Shown here: in pieces, positions 26,519 through 33,595 of the stretch
How positions within the stretch are numbered: position 1 is the first letter of the stretch
Layout: each line of letters starts with the position of its first letter
DNA from: Actinocrinis sp035650855
GTDB taxonomy: Bacteria > Actinomycetota > Actinomycetes > Streptomycetales > Catenulisporaceae
Length of the DNA: 64,000 nucleotides
Direction: 5' to 3'
Assembly: GCF_035650855.1 (NCBI RefSeq)
Contig: NZ_DASRGV010000114.1
Coordinates: 1 to 64,000, forward strand
Program-made: the position numbers and the translations under genes
Notes under the pieces: generated by a model
Told to the model about the DNA's origin: nothing
What the model saw: the letters and a program-made list of their open reading frames with translations, nothing else
Databases searched by the model: none

Positions 26519-27139
26519 ATGAGCGAGAGCGACGAGAGCGGCGGCAGCTGGTTCGACGGGGTCGAGCACACGCTCGACGGCGGGCTGGAGGCGGCCGGGC
26601 ACTTCATTGAGTCGGCGGGCGAGGACGCGGCGCACGCCTTCGAGGCGGCGGGCGCGACGGCGGAGGACGCGGCGAAGCTGGTGGCCTCGGACGCCGACAT
26701 GATCCCGGGCGTGAGCGAGGTCGTCTCGGTGGCGCAGACGGCGTACCACGCGGGAGCGGCGATCGGCGACGCGGTGACCGGGGACTGGGACGGCGCGGCC
26801 GACCAGTCGCTGAGCATGGCGGAGTCCGCCGGAAACGCGGCGACCTTCGGGGCGCTCGGGCTCGCGGAAGGCGCCTGGGACATCGGCAACGCGGCGGGCG
26901 GCGGCGGTGAGGGCTCCGACGCGCACCACATGATCCAGTCGGGGCTGCAGGCGGCCGGCAACTGGCTCGGCGACACGGCGTACAACCTCGTGCACGGCGA
27001 CGATTCGTCCGGCGGCGACACCGGTGCGTCGAGCGCCGCGCCGAGTTCTGACAGCTCGTCAGGCGGCGACCCGGGGCCGAGTGACGCAGGCTCCTACGAC
27101 GACTCCGGAGCCTACGGTGCGGACATGCCGATCGAGTAG
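26519..27139 (+). CDS. Acidic Ala/Gly-rich hypothetical protein
   Basis: A 206-residue, strongly acidic protein rich in Ala, Gly, Asp and Ser. Residues of about 60-125 include MIPGVSEVVSVAQTAYHAG and GDWDGAADQ, which resemble the region before toxin domains in secreted polymorphic proteins, but there is no C-terminal toxin domain. The C-terminal 45 residues are low-complexity Ser/Gly/Asp. No signal peptide is seen. The ATG has GGGAGGGG upstream. Function is unknown. Confidence 0.6.
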   Translation: MSESDESGGSWFDGVEHTLDGGLEAAGHFIESAGEDAAHAFEAAGATAEDAAKLVASDADMIPGVSEVVSVAQTAYHAGAAIGDAVTGDWDGAADQSLSMAESAGNAATFGALGLAEGAWDIGNAAGGGGEGSDAHHMIQSGLQAAGNWLGDTAYNLVHGDDSSGGDTGASSAAPSSDSSSGGDPGPSDAGSYDDSGAYGADMPIE

Positions 27140-27165
27140 GGCAGGAATGCCTCGCCCGACGTATG

Positions 27166-27207
27166 CGGGCCGCGTGCGGAGCCAAGAGCGGAGACTTGCG
27201 CGGCCCG
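27166..27207. terminator. Bidirectional hairpin between convergent genes
   Basis: Nine-base arms CGGGCCGCG (27166-27174) and CGCGGCCCG (27199-27207) with a 24-base loop lie between the convergent ends at 27139 and 27258. Confidence 0.45.
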
Positions 27208-27257
27208 ATGCGCGGCGTGCCGCCGCCCGAAGCTCCTCCTCGCGGCACGTGAGCCGG

Positions 27258-27983
27258 TCACTCCTGGCCGTGGACAGCGTGCGTGCCGATCGGTGTCGGT
27301 GACGCGCCGTCGTGGTTCCGGTTCCGGTTCCGTGCCCGGCCGGTGATCAGGGGCCGCACGATGCGCGGCATCGCATGCCACGACGCCGTGCTGACGGGTT
27401 CGAGCTCCAATCCGCACGCCGCGATCAGCTGCTGCGTCGCGCGGTTGCAGCGGCAGCCCCGCGCGAAGCTGCGCCACGGCCCGACCATGCGGTCCTGCCG
27501 GCGCGCGAGCCTCGGCGAATCCGCACGCACGTGCTCGATGAACAGCAGTTGGCCGTCGTGGCGCAGCACCCGCGCTATCTCTCGCAGCACGAGATCCGGA
27601 GCGTCGACCGTGCACAGCACGAGGGTCGAGACCACCGTGTCGATCGAGCCGTCCGCGAACGGCAGGCGCTCCGCGGGCGCGTCGATCAGCCGCGCTTGCA
27701 CGCCGCTGCGGCGCAGCCGCTTCTCAAGCCGGGCACGCATCGCGGGGTCCGGCTCGGCCAGGATCAGCTCGCCGACGTCACCGGGATAGTGCGCCAAATT
27801 CAAACCCGTGCCGCTGCCGATCTCGAGCGTGCGGCCCCTGACGCGGCTCAGCAGCTCCCCGCGGCGGGCGCGCATGCCCAGCCGCTCGCCGACCCAGACG
27901 AAGGGGTCGTACAAGACGGCGAATGCCCGTGCCCACGCTGCTGAACCGGCCGCCGGCGTCACCCGCTCGATGCTGTTCTCCAT
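27258..27983 (-). CDS. Class I SAM-dependent methyltransferase
   Basis: A 241-residue UbiE/Methyltransf_11-type enzyme. Motif I is TLEIGSGTGLNLAHY (about 52-66), motif II includes AEPDPAMRARL and motif III LRHDGQLLFIEHVR. The C-terminal part (MVGPWRSFARGCRCNRAT) matches a group of small-molecule or phospholipid N-methyltransferase-like proteins. The substrate is unknown. The last 25 residues are Arg/Asn-rich and variable. It is downstream of the hydrolase-LuxR gene on the same strand with an 83-bp gap. Confidence 0.83.
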   Translation of the reverse strand: MENSIERVTPAAGSAAWARAFAVLYDPFVWVGERLGMRARRGELLSRVRGRTLEIGSGTGLNLAHYPGDVGELILAEPDPAMRARLEKRLRRSGVQARLIDAPAERLPFADGSIDTVVSTLVLCTVDAPDLVLREIARVLRHDGQLLFIEHVRADSPRLARRQDRMVGPWRSFARGCRCNRATQQLIAACGLELEPVSTASWHAMPRIVRPLITGRARNRNRNHDGASPTPIGTHAVHGQE

Positions 27984-28066
27984 ATCAGTGACCGTACGTA
28001 CGACGCGGTCATCGGCGCATCGCCCGGCGCGGCCATCTCCGGGCGATGGCCCGTTCCGGCCACCGG

Positions 28067-29137
28067 TTACAACAGGCCCAGCCGTGCCGCCTCGGCGACC
28101 GCCGCCGCGCGTGAGCCGCGCCCGAGCTTGTGGCGGATGTTGGCGACATGGCGGTGCACGGTGTGCGGGCTGAGCACCAGCTGCTCGGCGATCTCCTGGT
28201 CGCTGAGCCCGCTCGCGACCAGGGTCAGCACCTCACACTCCCGGCCGGACAGCAGCGCCGCGGCGGGTTCCGAGCTGCGGCGCGCAACGACGGCGCCCGC
28301 GGTAGCGGTAGAGCCGGCGGCTTCGGGCGCGAGCACCGAGCGCAGGGCGCGCGCCACCGACGGCGCGTCCCCGGCCCACGGGAAATGGGCGCCGCCGTCG
28401 AGCGGGATCAGCGTCGCGCCCGGGATCGCCGCGGCCAGCTCCCGGCCGAGGTGATAGGGGATCGCGCGGTCGCAGCGGCGGTGCACGACCAGCGTCGGCG
28501 CGTGCACCTGCTGCGTCTCGGCCCGAACGTCGCCGCGGTAGACGAACCCCAGCAGCGCCGCCGCCGTCTCCGGGCTCGCCGCGGCGCGCTGATAGCGGGC
28601 CAGCCGCTCCTGCTCGGCGCTGCCGGCCTCGCCGAGGAGAATGTCGGCCAGCACCCGCGATCCCAGCCCCCAATGCGATCGCACCGTCGCCACGATCGCC
28701 TCGCGTACCTCCGGCGACGTGATCGAGGACCCGTCGGCGTACGCGCCGTACAGCAGCAGACGGCTGACCCGCTCGGGGAACCGGGCCGCGAACGCGATCG
28801 CCGCGCAGCCGCCGGACGAGCCGCCGATCAGGGTGGATTGCTCAAGTCCCAGCTCGTCGAGTACTGCGCGCAGCAACCCGACCTCGCCGTCGAGCGTCAG
28901 ATCCTCGGCACGAACGTCGCGGTCGGACATCCCGACGCCGGGCCGGTCATAGCGCACGAGGGCAAAGCCGTCGGCGACCGACTCCCAGAACCCCCGAAAC
29001 CGCTGGTCCCGCCAGTCGAGCTCGACGTGGCTCACCCACCACGCCGGCGCGATGAGCGGCGGCCCGGCGCCCGTCACCGCGTATGCGACACGGCGACCCG
29101 CGAACCGCAAGAACCGAATCGCGGCCTCGTGTGTCAT
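28067..29137 (-). CDS. Alpha/beta hydrolase fused to a LuxR-type DNA-binding domain
   Basis: A 356-residue fusion. Residues 1 to about 270 form an alpha/beta hydrolase with nucleophile Ser in GGSSGG, Asp in CDRAIP and His in GAHFPW, so the triad is intact. Residues of about 295-356 form a NarL/LuxR helix-turn-helix (SGRECEVLTLVASGLSDQEIAEQLVLSPHTVHRHVANI). The domain pair suggests a one-component regulator that binds or cleaves an ester-like signal. The ATG at 29137 is used; a GTG lies one codon upstream. No target is evident; the methyltransferase follows it. Confidence 0.87.
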   Translation of the reverse strand: MTHEAAIRFLRFAGRRVAYAVTGAGPPLIAPAWWVSHVELDWRDQRFRGFWESVADGFALVRYDRPGVGMSDRDVRAEDLTLDGEVGLLRAVLDELGLEQSTLIGGSSGGCAAIAFAARFPERVSRLLLYGAYADGSSITSPEVREAIVATVRSHWGLGSRVLADILLGEAGSAEQERLARYQRAAASPETAAALLGFVYRGDVRAETQQVHAPTLVVHRRCDRAIPYHLGRELAAAIPGATLIPLDGGAHFPWAGDAPSVARALRSVLAPEAAGSTATAGAVVARRSSEPAAALLSGRECEVLTLVASGLSDQEIAEQLVLSPHTVHRHVANIRHKLGRGSRAAAVAEAARLGLL

Positions 29138-29237
29138 CACCGCGAGCGTACCTGCGCGCAGCCGTCTCGGGATGTGCTCGGGTTCAACAAGTGATCAGGT
29201 ACGTGCCAGCCGCACAATCGGCAGGCGTCGCGACGAT

Positions 29238-29600
29238 TCAGCCGATGGCGTTCTCCCGTGGCTGCAGCAGCCCGATCACGTTGCCGTCCAAGTCGGTGAA
29301 GAGCGCGAACGAACCCACCCGCGGAATGGGAGTGGGCTGCACCAGCGCCCGGCCGCCCAGCTTGACGGCGTGCTCGAGGCTCGTGGCCAAGTCGTCGACG
29401 CTGACGTAGAAGGTGACGTACGTCGGCATGTCACCGTGCGTGCGCATCAGCCCGCCGCCGATACCGCCGTCCGAGGAGTCCACGACGGAGTACTCCGGGT
29501 CGCTGCTGTGGATCTCCCAGCCGAACAGTTCGCGGTAGAAGCCGGCTGATGCCTCGGGGTCCTTGATCCCGATCTCGAAGTGCACCACTGGATTCGGCAT
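29238..29600 (-). CDS. VOC family (glyoxalase-like) protein
   Basis: A 120-residue vicinal-oxygen-chelate protein with the two beta-alpha-beta-beta-beta modules: HFEIGIKDPEASAGFYRELFGWEI at the N-terminus and the DLDGNVIGLLQP ending. Metal-ligand positions His8 and a Glu/Gln equivalent are partly retained. The reaction is unknown; such proteins range from glyoxalases to antibiotic-binding proteins. The ATG is preceded by GGAGGAG. Confidence 0.82.
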   Translation of the reverse strand: MPNPVVHFEIGIKDPEASAGFYRELFGWEIHSSDPEYSVVDSSDGGIGGGLMRTHGDMPTYVTFYVSVDDLATSLEHAVKLGGRALVQPTPIPRVGSFALFTDLDGNVIGLLQPRENAIG

Positions 29601-29664
29601 TTCTCCTCCAACCATCCAGAGCTTTGTGCACCTTCCATCGTTGGGCGCACGCGCGCGGGCGGTA

Positions 29665-29678
29665 GGGCCTAACGGCCG
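29665..29678. promoter_or_regulatory. DosR-like box / GGTAGGGCCTAA element
   Basis: GGGCCTAACGGCCG differs from GGGNC-N4-GNCCC at one base. The preceding bases extend it to GGTAGGGCCTAA, an element repeated twice near 32.1 kb. It lies 65 bp upstream of the VOC gene (minus strand) and overlaps the stop of the next gene. Confidence 0.35.
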
Positions 29679-30463
29679 TGCTTGAGTGCCGACATCGTGT
29701 GCTCGCGCGTGACGCGGCCCATCGGGATCGCGATCAACAGGATGCCCGCGGCGGTGAAGATCGCGGCGACGACGAACAGCGTGACGCTGATCCACCCGAG
29801 CGAGGGCGCGGTGATCCCTACGTCGATATGCGCGCTGACCGGCGCCGAGCCGTCGGCGTTCATCACGACGACCATCCACGTGCCGTCGCGCGACGGCCAG
29901 GTGAGCGTCTGCGTGCCGGTCCCGGTCGCCGAAACGGTCCAGATGGAGGAGCGGTCCGGTGCGACGGCCGGTGCGGCGCCCGGATGATCGACGACGGTGT
30001 CGCGGCCGCCGCTCAGGTGGGTCAGGGTGCTGTGATGTGTGCCGGCCAGATACGCCTGCGCGGCGTCGGCCGGCGCGATGCCGACGAACACCGCGGTGGC
30101 CGGATCGGCGGCGGTCACGGTGACGCGCACGTCGCCGATCAGCGAGGTCTGATACCAGAGGTGCCCGTTGCCCCAGAGCGTCACCTTGTCGCTGGTCATG
30201 GCGTAGCCGCCGGTCCGGTAGTCGGCAGCGGCGACGGTGAGATATCCGCCGTGCCGAGCGCCCAGGTCGGCCCACAGCAGCGTGCCGCCGCCGCCGAGCG
30301 CGACCAGGCCGGCCAACACGAGCATAACGCCGCCGATGATCGACGCGACGCGGCCGGGGGAGTAGCCGGGAGCGGCACGAGGGGCCGGCGGTTGCGTCGG
30401 AGGGGCGCTGGACGGCCAGCCCTCGCTGTAACCCGGCATCTGGTGCGGCGCGGTGCCACTCAT
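29669..30463 (-). CDS. Membrane protein with extracytoplasmic beta domain, unknown
   Basis: A 264-residue protein with a Pro/Ala-rich cytoplasmic N-terminus, a membrane segment near residues 40-62, an extracytoplasmic domain of about 140 residues with predicted beta structure, and a second membrane segment near 222-246. No family is recognised. The ATG at 30463 is chosen for the GGGAG site nine bases upstream; an ATG three codons earlier is the alternative. Confidence 0.65.
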   Translation of the reverse strand: MSGTAPHQMPGYSEGWPSSAPPTQPPAPRAAPGYSPGRVASIIGGVMLVLAGLVALGGGGTLLWADLGARHGGYLTVAAADYRTGGYAMTSDKVTLWGNGHLWYQTSLIGDVRVTVTAADPATAVFVGIAPADAAQAYLAGTHHSTLTHLSGGRDTVVDHPGAAPAVAPDRSSIWTVSATGTGTQTLTWPSRDGTWMVVVMNADGSAPVSAHIDVGITAPSLGWISVTLFVVAAIFTAAGILLIAIPMGRVTREHTMSALKHGR

Positions 30464-30685
30464 CTCCACCATCTCCCGCGATCGACGCTAGCGGCGTCAC
30501 GCAGCTGCGCCAGAGCCGTGCGTCCCGGAGTATGGCGCCGATCAGCCCGACCCGGCTCGGGTTGCCGCCCTTCGCGAACATCACACAGGACGATGGCCTC
30601 TTCGACGCACGACCCGCATCGGCTATGGATGAATGCAGGAACGCGCCGACTTTGTCGGGCCGTCGGACGGATGGGAGGTGCGGCG

Positions 30686-31009
30686 GTGGCGTGGGTGCTG
30701 GTCGTGATCGCCGGGTTCTTCGAGACCGGGTTCGCGATTCTGCTCAAGCAGAGCGAGACCTTCACCAGGCTGTGGCCCACCGTCGGGTTCGCTGCTTGCG
30801 CGCTGATCAGCTTCGGACTGCTGACCTGGGCGCTGCGCGGGCTGGAGATCGGACCGGCGTACGCGGTGTGGACCGGCCTGGGAACCGCCGGCACGGCCGT
30901 TGTCGGCATCATCGTGATGGACGAGACGGCCTCGGTGCTGAAGCTGGTGTCCATCAGCCTGGTGCTCGCCGGCATCGTCGGACTGAACCTCTCCGGAGTC
31001 ACCCCGTGA
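30686..31009 (+). CDS. SMR family efflux protein, SugE/Gdx-like
   Basis: A 107-residue, four-span small multidrug resistance protein. The essential Glu13 lies in AGFFETGFAILLK, and the GPAYAVWTGLGTAGTA segment is typical of the SugE/Gdx branch, which exports guanidinium or quaternary cations by proton antiport. The GTG at 30686 is chosen because GGGAGG lies seven bases upstream. SMR proteins work as dimers; a dual-topology homodimer is likely since only one gene is present. I could not recognise a guanidine riboswitch upstream. Confidence 0.87.
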   Translation: MAWVLVVIAGFFETGFAILLKQSETFTRLWPTVGFAACALISFGLLTWALRGLEIGPAYAVWTGLGTAGTAVVGIIVMDETASVLKLVSISLVLAGIVGLNLSGVTP

Positions 31010-31092
31010 CGCGCTCGGCGCGCGTGCCGTTCTGGAGCCGAAGCCGCGAGGGCGACGGATCCGGCACGCGCGCCGGGTTCGCGCTCACGTCG

Positions 31093-31530
31093 TCAGTGGC
31101 GAACGGGGGGTTGATCGATCACCTCATGGGTGTACGGTCCGAGCGCGCCGCCCGGCGTGGGAGCGGCCGTGAACAGATGACGCAGGGTGGAGAGGACCCA
31201 CAGGCCCATCGTCGCGCCGAACAGCACGGCGAGGGCGGGCCCGTTCGCGGCGATCAGCGCGATGGCGCCGCCGACCAGCGCGGCCAGGCCGAGCAGGCCG
31301 GTGAGCGTGGCGTACAGCTCGACACCGGTGCTGCGGTGACCTCCTTCGAACACCTCGGCCGCGGAGCCGAGCGCGCAGCCTCCGACCGTGCCGAGGATCA
31401 GGATCGCGGTGGCGTTGCCCCGGGTGCTGGATAGCAGCCAACCGTCGGCACCGCGCAGGTGCGCCGTGTAGACGGCGATGATGGCGGCCATGAACGGGAC
31501 CGTGGCCGCGTCGCGCCAGGTGAGTCTCAT
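31093..31530 (-). CDS. Four-span membrane protein, unknown
   Basis: A 145-residue protein with four hydrophobic segments (about residues 11-27, 42-62, 77-97, 102-122). No family is recognised, but similar small proteins occur in actinobacterial stress islands. The ATG at 31530 has GGAGGGG upstream; a start 14 codons earlier is less likely. It is convergent with the efflux gene. Confidence 0.68.
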   Translation of the reverse strand: MRLTWRDAATVPFMAAIIAVYTAHLRGADGWLLSSTRGNATAILILGTVGGCALGSAAEVFEGGHRSTGVELYATLTGLLGLAALVGGAIALIAANGPALAVLFGATMGLWVLSTLRHLFTAAPTPGGALGPYTHEVIDQPPVRH

Positions 31531-31633
31531 TGCTCGTCCCCTCCTTCTGGGAGTAAGGGGCTTTGAGTTCACCGTTGCTCTGCCGTCCCGGGCGCGCCAG
31601 TGGCGAACGGCCCACGACCTGGCGGCCGTTTCG

Positions 31634-31900
31634 CTACGAATCCACGCCGCCGTCCATGCGTTCGACGACCTCGCGGCGCGTCTGATTGACCGCCTCGTCC
31701 AAGCAGTCCAGCGCTGCGCGAAGGCGTTCGGCCACGACTCCCTCGTCGTTGAGCAGCGAGAGCGCGCCGTGGACCTCGAGGCTCGCCCGCAGCAGCGCCT
31801 CGACCACGGCGTGTTCGATCAGGCTGCCACCGACGGTGGGTCGCCTCGCCTCGTGGGGGAGTTCGCTGACGCCATGCTGACTGCCGAATGCCTGGATCAC
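31634..31900 (-). CDS. Small helical protein, unknown
   Basis: A predicted 88-residue protein, mainly helical and acidic (HAVVEALLRASLEVHGALSLLNDEGVVAERLRAALDCLDEAVNQTRREVVERM). The GTG start at 31900 has GAGG upstream and the frame continues upstream without a stop, so the start is uncertain. Function is unknown. It lies upstream of the four-span membrane protein on the same strand. Confidence 0.5.
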   Translation of the reverse strand: MIQAFGSQHGVSELPHEARRPTVGGSLIEHAVVEALLRASLEVHGALSLLNDEGVVAERLRAALDCLDEAVNQTRREVVERMDGGVDS

Positions 31901-32093
31901 TGCCGGACCACCTCGTTCGCTCAGCCGCACTTGAGCGGAGCCGTTGAGCCGTCGGGGTCCAGGACAGCGTGGCAAGAGTGCCTTTCGGCCGGCGCGCGTG
32001 CAGAAGCCCGAGATTCGCGGACCGACACACACATCCTAGAGGCCGGGGGCATGAGCCGCCAGGAGACCGGGAGAATCGCCCGCGCCGGTTCCC

Positions 32094-32132
32094 GGTAGGG
32101 CCTAATCCGGAGCCGGGTAGGGCTAACGACCC
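32094..32132. promoter_or_regulatory. Paired GGTAGGG(C)CTAA elements with DosR-like box
   Basis: GGTAGGGCCTAA (32094-32105) and GGTAGGGCTAA (32116-32126) are 22 bp apart, about two helical turns. The second is part of a DosR-like site on the other strand (GGGTCGTTAGCCCT, 32119-32132). They lie 36-74 bp before the GAF protein start. The same element occurs at 29661-29672. Confidence 0.45.
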
Positions 32133-32167
32133 TGGTGACGCGGACCGGGCGGACCTAGGTTCGAGCC

Positions 32168-32761
32168 GTGTCAAGCCCTGAGCTCGGGATCGCGTCCGCG
32201 TCGCCGCCTACTGCGGAGCAAGCGCACGCGGACGTCGACGCCCGGCAGATGGCGCGGCTCCTGCACGTCTCGGCGGTGAGCGTGTTCGTCGCGGACCGGC
32301 GCACTGGCGAGCTGCGTTCCGCGGCAGCGTCCCATCCCGCGGCGCGCGAGTTGGACGCGATTCAAGCAAGCGTTCACGACGGGCCCGCATACGCCGCCCT
32401 TCGCGATGGAGAGGCGCTTTCCACGGCGATCCACGGCGCCGCCGACGCCAGGTGGCCGGTGTTCACGAAAGCCATGGACGGCTCGTCGTTCGCCGGAGCC
32501 AGTGCGGTGCCGGTGATGCGTGATGGCCATGCCACCGGTGTGATGATGCTCTATTCGCAGCGCGCGGTCGGGCTTCGTCCGACCTCATCGCACTACGCGC
32601 TCGCCAGGCTCTTGGCCTCGGCGCTCGTGGCTGCCGCCGTGCGTGAGGAGGCGATGCGCGACCTGCGGGACACGATAGCGGGACTCGGGGCGTTGCTGGA
32701 TCGGGTGAACCGGCTCGTGCAGGACGGCGCCGCCGGGGTCGCCGCGGTTTCCCAGGACTAG
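32168..32761 (+). CDS. GAF domain protein
   Basis: A 197-residue protein formed by a single GAF domain (about 28-165) and a short C-terminal helix. The layout (DVDARQMARLLHVSAVSVFVAD... HDGPAYAALRDGE) matches the GAF part of actinobacterial GAF-ANTAR antiterminators, but the ANTAR RNA-binding domain is absent, so it may be a sensor partner or inhibitor. The GTG start has a weak ribosome site. It opens a cluster with CheB, CheR-PAS and two GAF-ANTAR genes and has DosR-like elements upstream. Confidence 0.75.
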   Translation: MSSPELGIASASPPTAEQAHADVDARQMARLLHVSAVSVFVADRRTGELRSAAASHPAARELDAIQASVHDGPAYAALRDGEALSTAIHGAADARWPVFTKAMDGSSFAGASAVPVMRDGHATGVMMLYSQRAVGLRPTSSHYALARLLASALVAAAVREEAMRDLRDTIAGLGALLDRVNRLVQDGAAGVAAVSQD

Positions 32762-32939
32762 ACCCGTGCCAGGACCTGGGTTGCTCGGCGCGATCTGATG
32801 GAGCGTCATGAGAGCCGGTTCGGGTGCGGGTTCGATAGGCTCGGCGCGTGTCCGCAGGTCTTCGCGCCGCAAACCTGGAAGTGCATCCGGCAGATCGCCG
32901 GCGCACGGGCTACGCTGCCGAATCCGCCGGCGGCCTCCC

Positions 32940-33548
32940 GTGACTGATCCGCGCGCAGTTCACTCCCCGGGTGAGGGCTACGCGGCCGTGGCCATCGCCG
33001 CGTCGGCGGGCGGCATCTCCGCGCTCGAGACACTCCTGGGAGAGCTTCCCGCCGCCTTCGCCGTGCCCGTGCTCGTGGTTCAGCACTTGGATCCCCGGCG
33101 CGACACGCTGATCGCCGAGGTGCTCGCCCGCAGCACCGCACTCACCGTGAAGCTCGCCGAAGACGGAGAGGAACCGCGCTCCGGAGTGGTCCACATCGCG
33201 CCGCCCGGCTGTCACCTGACCGTCGTGGCCGGCGGTGCCCTCGCCCTCTCGGACGCCGCGCCGGTGCATTTCGTGCGGCCCTCGGCTGATGTCCTGTTCG
33301 AATCGGCGGCGAGCGCATACGGCGCGCGCCTGCTCGCCTGTGTCCTCACCGGCACCGGCCGCGACGGGGCGGACGGGGTCAGTGCGGTCTGCCGGTACGG
33401 AGGTACCGTGATCGTGCAGGATCCGGAGACCGCCCAGTTCGGCGGAATGCCTATGGCGGCGGTCGGCGCCTGCCCGGAGGCCCGTGTGCTTCCGCTCGAG
33501 CAGATCGCCGCCGTGATCCGCGCACTCGTGGCGGCGCCGCGGCGATGA
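32940..33548 (+). CDS. Stand-alone CheB-type methylesterase domain protein
   Basis: A 202-residue protein consisting only of the CheB catalytic domain. The triad is Ser22 (IAASAGG), His49 (VVQHL) and Asp142 (TGTGRDGADG). The usual receiver domain is missing, so activity is not controlled by phosphorylation in the normal way. The GTG at 32940 begins just before the conserved domain. Its stop overlaps an in-frame ATG of the following CheR gene. No chemotaxis receptor, CheA or flagellar gene is present, so the target of the glutamyl-ester chemistry is unknown. Confidence 0.85.
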   Translation: MTDPRAVHSPGEGYAAVAIAASAGGISALETLLGELPAAFAVPVLVVQHLDPRRDTLIAEVLARSTALTVKLAEDGEEPRSGVVHIAPPGCHLTVVAGGALALSDAAPVHFVRPSADVLFESAASAYGARLLACVLTGTGRDGADGVSAVCRYGGTVIVQDPETAQFGGMPMAAVGACPEARVLPLEQIAAVIRALVAAPRR

Positions 33549-33595
33549 CCGGCAGCCCTGTCCGCAATCAGCGCGCGCACGGCGCGGGAGGATCG

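Noticed and set aside
29601..30584. Upstream extension of the VOC protein frame
   Set aside because: Overlaps the membrane protein gene in another frame; the ATG at 29600 has a strong GGAGGAG site and begins the conserved domain.
30540..30685. Guanidine riboswitch in front of the SugE-like gene
   Set aside because: A small CCGAC-ttt-GTCGG hairpin is present, but I could not find the conserved cores of the known guanidine classes.
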